64,000 bases of DNA from JBKCUI01 sp052161625 (GTDB lineage Bacteria > Planctomycetota > Planctomycetia > Pirellulales > Pirellulaceae), in NCBI GenBank assembly GCA_052161625.1, contig CP197412.1; one strand, 5' to 3'. Positions 38,319 to 46,649 of the stretch are shown piece after piece. Position 1 is the first letter of the stretch, and each line of letters opens with the position of its first letter. A program made the translations under genes and the position numbers. The notes beneath the pieces were generated by a model. That model worked only from the letters and a program-made list of their open reading frames with translations, made no database searches and was not told the origin of the DNA.

Positions 38319-39353
38319 TTATTTGTGGGTGAAGTCCAAGTACCACAGACCGTCATCCCATTCCAATGCGACCTTCCGCCATCCCAAGGGAACTTGCGGG
38401 TAGGGATAGAATGGTCCGATGTAAGGCCATGCCGATGCCGAATATTGCTTCGGATAGGTAACAGCGGAGTAGTTCGGGTACGCTGCGTAGCTTGGCCAAG
38501 CGTAGTTCGGCATATTGGGCTGGTCGTAGCGAGGAACGCCACCACCGTAGCTTGGTCCACCCTGCATCGGCACAGGAGCGGCAGCTCCGTATCCGACAGG
38601 AGCGGCGGGAACGGATCCATTGACCAAGGTGCTTGGTGCGAACGCTCGCGGTGCTCCGCTACCGACCACAGGCATGGCAGAGGGTGCTTGTTGCATCCCG
38701 CTGACCGGTCGAACGGTTTGCCCTACGGAAACTTCATCGACCACACGCACAACGCCTGGGACGCGTTGCACGGTGCCGAGGACCATGCTCTTTTGATCTG
38801 GGGAAGCGACGTGGCCGCGAACCCAAACTTCACCTTCGATCGTCGAAACATCGATATCGAAGTTGCGGAGCTGACCGCTCTTTTGTGCCGATCCAAGCCG
38901 GGACAAGACTTCCGAAGTGATGTTGGCATCTTCAGCGCGAACGGTTGGTTCTTCGCTTTCAGGAAGCGTCATCAGTGCGGGAGCATCATCGTTAGCCGAT
39001 GCCGGTACAACGACTTGTTCGGTCGCGGGTGCTGGCGGCAAAGCTGGTGCAGCTTGCGGCAGCGAGGACTGTTGAACCTTGACGTTGTTCACAACTTCCT
39101 TCACCCCTGCGGTTGTCGATGCAACGCGGAGGATCGAGTCGAGTTGGCCTTGGTTTGCGACAGCACCGTCGACAATCACCCGGCCTTCCTCAACGCTCAA
39201 GTTGATATCGAACCCTTTTAGACTGCCCGTCGACTGCTGTTGCTTCAACTGAGTGATGATGGCATCGGCGATCTCGCGATCTCCACCGAACGCCGTCATT
39301 GGTGCACCGGCGGTCAGCGAGGCGATCGCCATGCCCATAAAAAATCGTCGCAT
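38319..39353 (-). CDS. Secreted double BON-domain protein
   Basis: 344 residues from the ATG at 39353, five bases downstream of a near-perfect AGGAGGG, one of the best ribosome sites in the window. Signal peptide FMGMAIASLTAGAPMTAFG. Two BON domains: DREIADAIITQLKQQQSTGS to EVVNNVKVQQ, and DANITSEVLSRLGSAQKSGQ to VVRVVDEVSVGQ. A Pro/Ala linker joins them and a Pro/Tyr/Gly-rich tail of about 120 residues ends WRKVALEWDDGLWYLDF. BON domains bind phospholipid or peptidoglycan-associated surfaces, so it is probably an abundant envelope protein. Terminates at the hairpin at 38255-38282. Confidence 0.85.
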   Translation of the reverse strand: MRRFFMGMAIASLTAGAPMTAFGGDREIADAIITQLKQQQSTGSLKGFDINLSVEEGRVIVDGAVANQGQLDSILRVASTTAGVKEVVNNVKVQQSSLPQAAPALPPAPATEQVVVPASANDDAPALMTLPESEEPTVRAEDANITSEVLSRLGSAQKSGQLRNFDIDVSTIEGEVWVRGHVASPDQKSMVLGTVQRVPGVVRVVDEVSVGQTVRPVSGMQQAPSAMPVVGSGAPRAFAPSTLVNGSVPAAPVGYGAAAPVPMQGGPSYGGGVPRYDQPNMPNYAWPSYAAYPNYSAVTYPKQYSASAWPYIGPFYPYPQVPLGWRKVALEWDDGLWYLDFTHK

Positions 39354-39733
39354 GGAAACCCTCCTACGGTTTTTTTGCGGGAAAAACGGCGCTTTGGAGC
39401 TGTGTTTCAAACCTCAGCACCTGCAAACTTCCTCGCCAGTTGTATTCGAAGGGGATATCACGACCAGCTGTGCTAGCGTACGCTATGCGAACCGCCCACA
39501 ACTGGTATCAGAGGCCCCCCTCGTACTACCAGACTCATGGTTTGCGAATACAAACTATGTTTCGGCAAATCCGGCCGCCAAGCGAAGTGTTTTTACCAAT
39601 TTTGACGGGCATCGCGGTGATTCTGGTCATTCGGGCAATAACGGGCATCGCAATGTTTTTCCAATCGTTCCAATGCCCCCGCGCCGCAAATCCTCGCTGA
39701 CCAGAAGCTCCTTCCTAAGCCCCCTATGTTGTT
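39354..39733. other. Divergent intergenic region
   Basis: 380 bases between the BON gene and ybeY, which should hold both promoters. A plus-strand frame of 72 residues (39485-39700) contains one hydrophobic stretch (LPILTGIAVILVIRAITGIA), but it lacks a ribosome site and its first part is not protein-like, so it is not called as a gene. Confidence 0.4.
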
Positions 39734-40225
39734 ATGCCACTGCAAGTCCTCCTGCATCAATCCGAAGAAATCGAACCCGTGGACGTTCCTCTCCTCAGCG
39801 AGGTCCTCCAGCAGATGGCAGCCGATGCCGGGGTGGAAGAGGGACGCATGTCGGTGGCTATCCTTTCCGATCCCGAGATCCGTGAAGTGAATCGCAGCTA
39901 TCTGCAGCACGACTACGAGACCGACGTCATTAGCTTCGACCTCAGCGATGACGATGATTTTCTGGATGGCGAACTCGTCCTCTCCGCCGACACGGCGAGG
40001 AGGATGGCCAACGATGTCGGTTGGGCGCCCCAAGCGGAATTGCTCCTCTACGCTATCCACGGAATGTTGCACGTTCTCGGCTACGAGGACGACACCGATG
40101 AGAACCGGGATGAAATGAGACGGATGGAGGCCCACTATTTGAAGCGATTTCGCATCGAAGGATGGGAAAAACATCCCACCCAGGGAGAGGCCGAACCCGA
40201 CTCGAAAGTCGACGAGAAAGGCTAG
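39734..40225 (+). CDS. ybeY: Endoribonuclease YbeY (rRNA maturation factor)
   Basis: 163 residues. The conserved centre EIREVNRSYLQHDYETDVIS near 49-68 and the metal motif AIHGMLHVLGYEDDTDENRD near 107-126 identify YbeY, a single-strand endoribonuclease acting in 16S rRNA 3' processing and ribosome quality control. The canonical zinc motif is HGxLHLxGYDH; here the third His is Asp (GYED), which may still bind zinc. The C-terminus has an extra acidic tail of about 20 residues. Confidence 0.88.
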   Translation: MPLQVLLHQSEEIEPVDVPLLSEVLQQMAADAGVEEGRMSVAILSDPEIREVNRSYLQHDYETDVISFDLSDDDDFLDGELVLSADTARRMANDVGWAPQAELLLYAIHGMLHVLGYEDDTDENRDEMRRMEAHYLKRFRIEGWEKHPTQGEAEPDSKVDEKG

Positions 40226-40376
40226 CTTTCGCGACTCGCCACAGGGGAACGGGCCGACTATCATGAAGGGGCTGGGGATCGGGCTGCTTTGCTCCCCTCC
40301 CCGCTGCATCCTCCCTTCCTGCTAATCGCCGACACCGCGATTGCGTCCCTCCCAACAGAACGATGCTGCACTAGCC

Positions 40377-41579
40377 ATGTCTTCGATTCCTTGGTCCATC
40401 GCGCAAGACTCGCTCGACGTTAATTTTACTGTACCGCAGACGATGCGATTGCGGTTCACGCGCGAGTGTTTTGATGGCGACTGGGATCAGATCTTGTCCC
40501 TCTTCGCGACCGATTCCCCTCGCGCCCGCGTGCAGTTTTGGGTCGATCGCTCGGTCGTAGAATCCAATCCCTCGATTCGCGAGTCGCTTGAACGCCGGCT
40601 CATCGGCTCGGCAGACCGCCTGGATCTCACCTCTCCCGTTCGGTATTTGGAGGGGGGCGAGCAGATCAAAAACGACTCCGAACAAATCGAAGCGATCTTC
40701 CGAGCAATCGATCAGGACGGATTGGATAGGCGAAGCTACATTTGCGTGATCGGTGGCGGAGCGTTGCTCGACGCGGTCGGGTATGCAGCAGGTATCGCCC
40801 ATCGAGGCATTCGTTTGATTCGCTTTCCGACGACGACCTTGGCGCAAGCCGATTCGGGAGTCGGTGTAAAGAATGCCATCAATGCTTTCGGCAAAAAGAA
40901 CTGGAAAGGGACCTTCTCGGTTCCTTGGGCGGTCGTCAACGACCAATCCCTTCTCTCGCATTTGCCCCAGCGTGATTTCGCAGCCGGGTTTTCCGAGGCC
41001 GTGAAGGTTTCGTTGCTCAAGAGTCCAGGCGCGTTTCGGTTTTTGTGCGAACACGCTCACGCCATTGCTCGCCGCGATGGGGAGGCTGTGTTGGCTGCGA
41101 TTCGCTCCAGCGTCCTCATGCACCTTCATCATATTACCCACGGTGGGGATCCGTTTGAAATGCAGGAAGCACGACCGCTGGACTTCGGGCATTGGTCGGC
41201 TCACAAACTGGAACACCTGTCTCAATTCCGACTTCGGCACGGCGAAGCGGTCTCGATCGGGGTAGCGCTCGATACCGTTTATTCTCATTACGTTCACGGT
41301 CTGGAGCAGTCCGATATGCTCGCCACCCTCGGTGTATTGAAGAATCTCGGGTTGCCGATTTACGATCCCATCGTCGGCGCCGAAACGCTATTCGATGGCT
41401 TGGAGGAGTTTCGACAGCATTTGGGGGGGCGATTGACCGTTACCATGCTGCGAGGTGTTGGGAATTGCATCCACACCCACGAGATCGATCGAAATGCGAT
41501 GCTGCGGGCGATGGAGTTCATTCAGCAGTTCGCAGAATCGGCTCAGGGGACCGCAGCCAATCCCACGCTTTCCACCTAA
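40377..41579 (+). CDS. EboD-like sugar-phosphate cyclase (3-dehydroquinate-synthase family)
   Basis: 400 residues from the ATG at 40377. The NAD-binding core ICVIGGGALLDAVGYAAGIA and the metal-ligand segments (LDFGHWSAHKLEHL, RLRHGEAVSIGVALD) place it in the dehydroquinate synthase fold. The active-site run DSGVGVKNAINAFGKKNWKG differs from that of AroB (DSSVGGKTGxN) and resembles EboD proteins. EboD belongs to a cluster needed for export of indole alkaloid or other metabolites in cyanobacteria and other bacteria. No other ebo genes are seen; the neighbours are trpG and aroDE. It could be a true AroB replacement, but the motif argues for EboD. Confidence 0.7.
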   Translation: MSSIPWSIAQDSLDVNFTVPQTMRLRFTRECFDGDWDQILSLFATDSPRARVQFWVDRSVVESNPSIRESLERRLIGSADRLDLTSPVRYLEGGEQIKNDSEQIEAIFRAIDQDGLDRRSYICVIGGGALLDAVGYAAGIAHRGIRLIRFPTTTLAQADSGVGVKNAINAFGKKNWKGTFSVPWAVVNDQSLLSHLPQRDFAAGFSEAVKVSLLKSPGAFRFLCEHAHAIARRDGEAVLAAIRSSVLMHLHHITHGGDPFEMQEARPLDFGHWSAHKLEHLSQFRLRHGEAVSIGVALDTVYSHYVHGLEQSDMLATLGVLKNLGLPIYDPIVGAETLFDGLEEFRQHLGGRLTVTMLRGVGNCIHTHEIDRNAMLRAMEFIQQFAESAQGTAANPTLST

Positions 41580-41592
41580 GCCACTTCGGCGG

Positions 41593-41637
41593 GAGCTAAC
41601 TCGTCGGGCTAGCCGCCTCACGGGGCGAGCTAACTCG
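41593..41637. repeat. Direct repeat GAGCTAACTCG
   Basis: Two copies of GAGCTAACTCG, 34 bases apart (41593-41603 and 41627-41637), flank a GC-rich middle with GGGCTAGCCGCCTCACGGGG. The region is intergenic between the EboD-like gene and trpG. It looks like a REP-type extragenic repeat unit. Confidence 0.5.
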
Positions 41638-41731
41638 GGGGTCGCGGGTAAACTAGAGGTCGTCGACCGATGCTCGCTCGACTACACTACTGCCGTTGGA
41701 ATGATCCCGTGCCGAACTTCCATGGCTCAAC

Positions 41732-42349
41732 ATGATACTGCTGATCGATAATTACGACTCCTTCACTTACAACATCGTCCAACGGTTGGGGGAGATCGAT
41801 CCCACTTTGGACGTCCGAACCTACCGAAATGACGAGTTGACGGTGGAGGAGGTCCGGGCCATGCGTCCGGAGCGAATCATCCTCTCTCCAGGGCCTTGCA
41901 CTCCCAACGAGGCGGGGATTTGCGTCCCGATTATCGAGCATTTGCACACCGAGTTCCCCATTCTCGGGGTTTGCCTGGGGCACCAATCGATTGGACAAGC
42001 CTTCGGGGGGAAGATCGTCCGCGCCCCAGAATTGATGCACGGAAAGACCGACCGCATCTATCACGACAATCGAGGTATGTTCGCCGATTTACCCAATCCC
42101 TTCGTCGCGACTCGTTATCACTCTTTGGTCATTCTCCCGGAAAGTCTTCCCGAGTGCTTAGAAGTTTCCTCGTGGGTCGACGATCCTGCTGGCAATCGAA
42201 TTATCATGGGAGTGCGGCACAAGCAATACGCCATCGAAGGGTGGCAGTTCCACCCCGAAAGCTTTTTGACCGAACCTGGCCCCACGCTTCTGGAGCGGTT
42301 TCTGACTTGGCAGGGGCCGCCTGCTCCTGTGGCAACCCCCTCAAGTTAG
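41732..42349 (+). CDS. trpG: Glutamine amidotransferase of anthranilate/aminodeoxychorismate synthase
   Basis: 205 residues. Starts MILLIDNYDSFTYNIVQRLG. The class-I amidotransferase triad is visible: ILGVCLGHQSIGQAFGG (catalytic Cys near residue 79), then YAIEGWQFHPESFLT (His and Glu near 170). SPGPCTPNEAGI is the oxyanion loop. It supplies ammonia from glutamine to the chorismate-binding subunit (TrpE or PabB), which is not in the window, so pabA is an equally valid name. Lies 86 bases upstream of aroDE. Confidence 0.9.
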   Translation: MILLIDNYDSFTYNIVQRLGEIDPTLDVRTYRNDELTVEEVRAMRPERIILSPGPCTPNEAGICVPIIEHLHTEFPILGVCLGHQSIGQAFGGKIVRAPELMHGKTDRIYHDNRGMFADLPNPFVATRYHSLVILPESLPECLEVSSWVDDPAGNRIIMGVRHKQYAIEGWQFHPESFLTEPGPTLLERFLTWQGPPAPVATPSS

Positions 42350-42435
42350 GCCTTGAAGCCGAGCCCATTTGCAAATAACTCGTAGCCCATCTCGATAGTC
42401 GGACCGCTTCCTCTTCCCCTAACCGCCCTGACAGC

Positions 42436-43971
42436 ATGCTTTGCGTAACGATCGCTAGAACTCGACATAAACACACCATCCATGAGCACCAGCAAGTTGC
42501 CGAGTTAGGTGCCAAGCTGGCGGAGCTTCGCCTCGATTACATCGGTCGCAGTATCGATCTGGGGCGATTGTTGAAGAATCGTCCCACCCCGGTCGTCATC
42601 ACCTGTCGACGCAAAGAGGATGGCGGGCGATGGGATCGAACCGAAGAAGAGCGATTGATGCTGCTTCGGTCTGCCATCGCCATGGGGATCGAGTATGTCG
42701 ACTTGGAAGAAGACACCGCGCAAAAGATCCCTCGCTATGGCAAGACGAAGCGAATCGTCAGCTTGCATAACTTCGAGGGAACCCCCGACGACTTGGAATC
42801 GATCCACGAGCGGTTGGCCAAGGCGGATGCGGATATCGTGAAGATCGCGGTCCAGGCAAACTCGTTCGGCGATATGGTGAAAGTCCTAGAGCTCATGCGA
42901 AATGCGAAAGTTCCAACCATCGGGATTGCGATGGGGGACTACGGAACACCTTCGCGCATCCTCGCGACTCGGTATGGCGCACCCTTTACGTACTGTGTCT
43001 TCAATTCAGAACGCAAAGTTGCACCTGGGCAATTGAGCTTCGATCAGATGACCAATGTTTATCGCGCGGAGTCGATTAAGGCCACTACGCGATTGTTCGG
43101 AGTGGTAGCCGATCCGGTTGCTCATTCATATAGCCCGCTGATTCATAACGCGTCGTTCCAAGCGCACGATCTTGATTGCCGCTATCTCCCGTTTCGTGTG
43201 GCGTCGGGCGAATTGCCAGAGTTTTTGGAATGGTGCTGCCGAGAAAATATCGGCGGCTTGAGCGTTACGATCCCTCATAAGCAAGCGATTTTGCCGCTGC
43301 TCACCCAAGCCGAGTCGGCCGCCCAGGGGATCGGAGCTTGCAATACGGTCGTCTTCGCAGGGGAAGAAATGGTCGGTTACAACACCGATTACCGAGCGGC
43401 GATGGATTGCCTCACCGAAGCCTACGCGAAAATGACGGGGAAGGAGGATCCGTTTGAACGCGCTTCGGTCCTGCTGCTCGGCAGCGGAGGTGTGTCGCGA
43501 GCCATCGGCTACGGGCTGGCCCAGCGTCGAGCTCTCGTCACGGTAACCGCCAGGAATGCAGACACCGCGAAGGAGTTGGCAGGGGTCCTCAACGGCAAGA
43601 CCATCCCGTGGAACGAACGCCATTCCATCGCTCCCGACATTCTCGTCAACGGAACTCCGGTTGGGATGTTTCCGGATATGGACGAAACTCCTTTTCAAAC
43701 GAGCAAGCTCAAGGGGAAGACACTGGTCTTCGATACCATCTATAATCCCGAGCAGACTTTGTTTATCAAAGGGGCTCGCACGGCAATGTGTCCAGTGATT
43801 ACAGGACTGCAAATGTTTGTGCGACAAGCGGCTTACCAATACCGCCTGTTCACGGGTAAAGAGCCACCGATCGAGGTGATGGTCAAGACGATCAAGAAGG
43901 CAATTTCTCCGGTGAACTACAAGGACCTCGACGAGGACGAGGATACGGAGGATGGAGACGACGAAGCATAA
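42436..43971 (+). CDS. aroDE: Bifunctional 3-dehydroquinate dehydratase (type I) / shikimate dehydrogenase
   Basis: 511 residues. The N-terminal type I dehydratase (1-215) has LRLDYIG, the catalytic His in RIVSLHNFEGTP and the Schiff-base Lys in IVKIAVQANSF. The C-terminal shikimate dehydrogenase (about 222-490) has VADPVAHSYSPLIHNASFQ, the catalytic Lys in LSVTIPHKQAI, the Asp in VGYNTDYRAAMD and NADP loop VLLLGSGGVSRAIGYGLAQR. The fusion catalyses steps 3 and 4 of the shikimate pathway and is known from plants, chlamydiae and planctomycetes. The last 20 residues are very acidic. Overlaps the YraN gene by 20 bases. Confidence 0.95.
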   Translation: MLCVTIARTRHKHTIHEHQQVAELGAKLAELRLDYIGRSIDLGRLLKNRPTPVVITCRRKEDGGRWDRTEEERLMLLRSAIAMGIEYVDLEEDTAQKIPRYGKTKRIVSLHNFEGTPDDLESIHERLAKADADIVKIAVQANSFGDMVKVLELMRNAKVPTIGIAMGDYGTPSRILATRYGAPFTYCVFNSERKVAPGQLSFDQMTNVYRAESIKATTRLFGVVADPVAHSYSPLIHNASFQAHDLDCRYLPFRVASGELPEFLEWCCRENIGGLSVTIPHKQAILPLLTQAESAAQGIGACNTVVFAGEEMVGYNTDYRAAMDCLTEAYAKMTGKEDPFERASVLLLGSGGVSRAIGYGLAQRRALVTVTARNADTAKELAGVLNGKTIPWNERHSIAPDILVNGTPVGMFPDMDETPFQTSKLKGKTLVFDTIYNPEQTLFIKGARTAMCPVITGLQMFVRQAAYQYRLFTGKEPPIEVMVKTIKKAISPVNYKDLDEDEDTEDGDDEA

Positions 43972-44488
43972 AGGCTGGTGGCAGTCGATCCGAGCATCGA
44001 TCCGCCAAGCTCCCACCCTTGCAACTTGGCTGGATCCGATTTGGTCCAGCTGGGTTCGATTCCAATTGAGCCGCCCTTACCCGCCACCTTACCCCAACGA
44101 GAGCGTGGGGGCCTTTGGCGAACGATTGGCCGCCATCTATTTGGAACGGAAAGGGTATTTCATCCTCGAACGGTCGTTCCGAACCAAGACCGGTGAAATC
44201 GATCTTGTCGCTGTTTGGAGAAAACGTCTGCTGGTCTTTGTCGAAGTCAAAACGGGAGAGCGTGCACCACCCGCAGGGGAGGGGCCATCGGACCGGGTCG
44301 ACGACCGCAAACAGAAGAAAATCACCGATACGGCCCTTCGATACATGAAACAGCATCGGCTGTTCGGCACCTCCGGACGGGCCGATGTGATCGAAGTGGT
44401 CCTCGAGCCGGAAATCGGGCAAGGCCCCGCATTCAGACATTTTGAATCAGCATTTCAAGCCTCTGGGCAGTTTCAGATGTTTTCGTAA
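43952..44488 (+). CDS. YraN/UPF0102 family protein (nuclease-like fold)
   Basis: 178 residues, with an N-terminal extension of about 45 residues before the conserved part GAFGERLAAIYLERKGYFIL. The hallmark EIDLVAVWRKRLLVFVEVKT has the D..ExK spacing of restriction-endonuclease-like folds, though activity of the family is unproven. RKQKKITDTALRYMKQH follows. Family members are often found next to ribonuclease HII and are suspected to act in DNA repair or uptake. Cotranslation with aroDE is likely from the 20-base overlap. Confidence 0.85.
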   Translation: METTKHKGWWQSIRASIRQAPTLATWLDPIWSSWVRFQLSRPYPPPYPNESVGAFGERLAAIYLERKGYFILERSFRTKTGEIDLVAVWRKRLLVFVEVKTGERAPPAGEGPSDRVDDRKQKKITDTALRYMKQHRLFGTSGRADVIEVVLEPEIGQGPAFRHFESAFQASGQFQMFS

Positions 44489-44586
44489 TCCGGTGATTGT
44501 CGTCTATAATAAAGGGGTCCTTCCAATCCGGAGGGCCGTATAATCCGAGCCCACTCGTCTCGTCTGGTTTTGGAACCTGAAAATCG

Positions 44587-45633
44587 ATGCAGTCCCCACC
44601 GCAAAATCTCGCGCCCATTTCTATGCGTATGCCTCCTGAGCGAGGGCGGATGCTCCGATGCATGGTCCTCTGCGGATGCGCGGTCCTCGGCGGGTGCATG
44701 GTGCTCGGTGTATCCCTACCCGCTATGGCCCAGCGAACGGTGAAGCGACCTGTGCGAGCCGCCCCCCCCACCTTTCGACCAGGCGAATTCTCCGGCGTCT
44801 TCTTCGACGCTCCCTTGGCACAACTGCAAGGGAACCGACCAGATGCGAACCCAACCGAACCCAAAATGGCAAGCGACGCGTCGAAGGTTGGCGCGAACGT
44901 CGATATAGCGAGCGAACCGACCGCCGAAGAAAACGCGTCGAAAGATGGTGTTTGGAAAAGTCTCATCAGTGGTACCTCCATCGAAGATCTGGTCAAAGAG
45001 TCCAAGACCCGACTGGATTCTGTGATCACGACGCCGGCTAAATTTGCTGCGGGCGGATTCAAAGATGTGCGGCGAGAGTTCACTCTCCTAGCCAGTTTGA
45101 TGGCGGTCATCGAACGATATCCCGACGAGATTCGCTGGAAGAGCTCCGCCCCATATGGTCAACGGGCCTTTGCGAAAATGGCCTCGAACTGCAAAGTGGG
45201 TACGCAACCAGTCTTCAACGAAGCCAAGCTGCGGCACCAGGATTTGGCAGACTTGCTAAAAGGCTCCAAACTTTCGGGGACCACCGACGAGGTGACTTGG
45301 GAGGATATCGCCGATCGAGGACCGAGCATGCAGTTGCTCGAGTGGGCACTCCGCGAAAATTTGGCTCCCCTCACCAGCAACGATAAAGAGTTTCAAAATG
45401 GCCAAGAGGAAGTCCTCAAGTATGCCGAGCTTGTCGCAACCTATGGCCAAATCCTCCAACAGGAGGGGATGACCGATGCCGACGACGACACCTACGTCGA
45501 ACTCGCCGGTCAAATGGTCAACGCGGCCGTCGAGGCTGCGCGGGCGACCAAGCAAGGAGACGCCGAAGCGGTCCGATCAGCCGTGAGCAAGATCGATCAA
45601 TCCTGCAACAAGTGTCACGAATCGTACCGATAA
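44587..45633 (+). CDS. Secreted cytochrome c'-like protein
   Basis: 348 residues; internal starts at 44623 and 44650 are also possible. A hydrophobic leader MLRCMVLCGCAVLGGCMVLG is followed by PAMAQ, a typical signal cleavage region. The helical mature part starts with a low-complexity linker; from about residue 160 the four-helix cytochrome c' pattern is visible (LASLMAVIERYPDEIRW, RAFAKMASNCKV, and the C-terminal SKIDQSCNKCHESYR with the CxxCH haem motif at the very end). Such proteins bind haem c with a five-coordinate iron and can hold NO or CO. The long linker is unusual. Confidence 0.8.
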   Translation: MQSPPQNLAPISMRMPPERGRMLRCMVLCGCAVLGGCMVLGVSLPAMAQRTVKRPVRAAPPTFRPGEFSGVFFDAPLAQLQGNRPDANPTEPKMASDASKVGANVDIASEPTAEENASKDGVWKSLISGTSIEDLVKESKTRLDSVITTPAKFAAGGFKDVRREFTLLASLMAVIERYPDEIRWKSSAPYGQRAFAKMASNCKVGTQPVFNEAKLRHQDLADLLKGSKLSGTTDEVTWEDIADRGPSMQLLEWALRENLAPLTSNDKEFQNGQEEVLKYAELVATYGQILQQEGMTDADDDTYVELAGQMVNAAVEAARATKQGDAEAVRSAVSKIDQSCNKCHESYR

Positions 45634-45681
45634 CCCACCAAAGGGTCGAACCCTTCGAATAACCAGTCTGCGAGAGGAATT

Positions 45682-46557
45682 ATGGGAATCCGATTTGCCT
45701 GCCACCATTGCTCTCACGCAATCCATGTGAAGGATTTCCAAGGTGGGAAAAGAGGGAAGTGCCCGGAGTGCGGTCAATCCTTTCGCATCCCTCTCCAAGA
45801 TGCGACCTACTCCCTGGCGATCGATGAGGAGCAGGGAGAACCTATCCCGCAAATCGCTGCAGCCATCGCCTCCCCCAAGTCGGCTGCTGTCCATGCCAAA
45901 TCCGCTGTTGTCGCTCCGACCCAAACCGCGCCCAAACCGCAACCTGCGGTCGACAGTGTCAAAGCGGCCAAACCGATTGAGAAATCGATATCCAAATCGA
46001 GCGATAAGCCAGCCGCGAAGCCCGTTGCAAAACAAAATGTTGCGCCTTCTTCGGTGCCTCCCTCTGCACCTCCCGTCAACACGAAGGTGCGACCACGGGC
46101 CTTTGCAGAAGCCGATGGTGCGCGATGGTATGTTCGACCACCCAGCGGTGGAGAGTATGGTCCAGCATCGGAAGAACTCTTAACCGTTTGGATCGAAGAA
46201 AAAAGGGTGACCGCGGATTCTTTGCTATGGAGAGAAGGTCAGCCGCAATGGTTGACCGCAGAACAGCTCCTGCCCGAGCTCTATCCGGCCGACTCAGACT
46301 TCTATGAGGAACCCAATCGGAGGCACACCGATTCCGACAGTACGATTGGATTCCCTGAGATGCCATCGACGGGCCCTGCCATCGCATCGGAATTGGAATC
46401 GGCGGCAAAGCCATCGCCGGCTGCCTTGCTCAAAGCCCAACGCAAACAACGTCAAAAGCGAAACCAGTGGCTGCTGATTGGAGTTTTATCTCTGATCTCC
46501 CTGCTGCTCCTCGGGGGGCTTGTTTGGGTTCTTATGTTCAACACGAGCAATGGATAA
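45682..46557 (+). CDS. Zinc-ribbon and GYF_2 (DUF4339) protein with C-terminal membrane anchor
   Basis: 291 residues. The N-terminal zinc-ribbon-like unit has CHHCSHAIHVKDF then GKRGKCPECGQSFRIP (CxxC pairs). A long Ala/Pro/Lys-rich linker follows. The GYF_2 domain is RWYVRPPSGGEYGPASEELL to LLWREGQPQWLTAEQLLPEL near 155-205. The C-terminus is a single membrane helix, WLLIGVLSLISLLLLGGLVW. This architecture is common in planctomycetes, where it probably binds partners at the cytoplasmic side of the membrane. No enzymatic function. Confidence 0.82.
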   Translation: MGIRFACHHCSHAIHVKDFQGGKRGKCPECGQSFRIPLQDATYSLAIDEEQGEPIPQIAAAIASPKSAAVHAKSAVVAPTQTAPKPQPAVDSVKAAKPIEKSISKSSDKPAAKPVAKQNVAPSSVPPSAPPVNTKVRPRAFAEADGARWYVRPPSGGEYGPASEELLTVWIEEKRVTADSLLWREGQPQWLTAEQLLPELYPADSDFYEEPNRRHTDSDSTIGFPEMPSTGPAIASELESAAKPSPAALLKAQRKQRQKRNQWLLIGVLSLISLLLLGGLVWVLMFNTSNG

Positions 46558-46649
46558 CATCGAGAAACCTCCCTCCACTTCGAGAGTAAAATAAGACGCC
46601 ACCCCTCCCCTTTTATCCTGCCCCGCCTCTTTCCTCAGGAAAGTCAAGC

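Noticed and set aside
39485..39700. 72-residue frame with a hydrophobic segment before ybeY
   Set aside because: No start signal, low-quality N-terminal composition and overlap with the probable promoter region.
40377..41579. Straightforward aroB annotation
   Set aside because: The active-site segment DSGVGVKNAINAFG differs from the AroB signature and fits EboD better.
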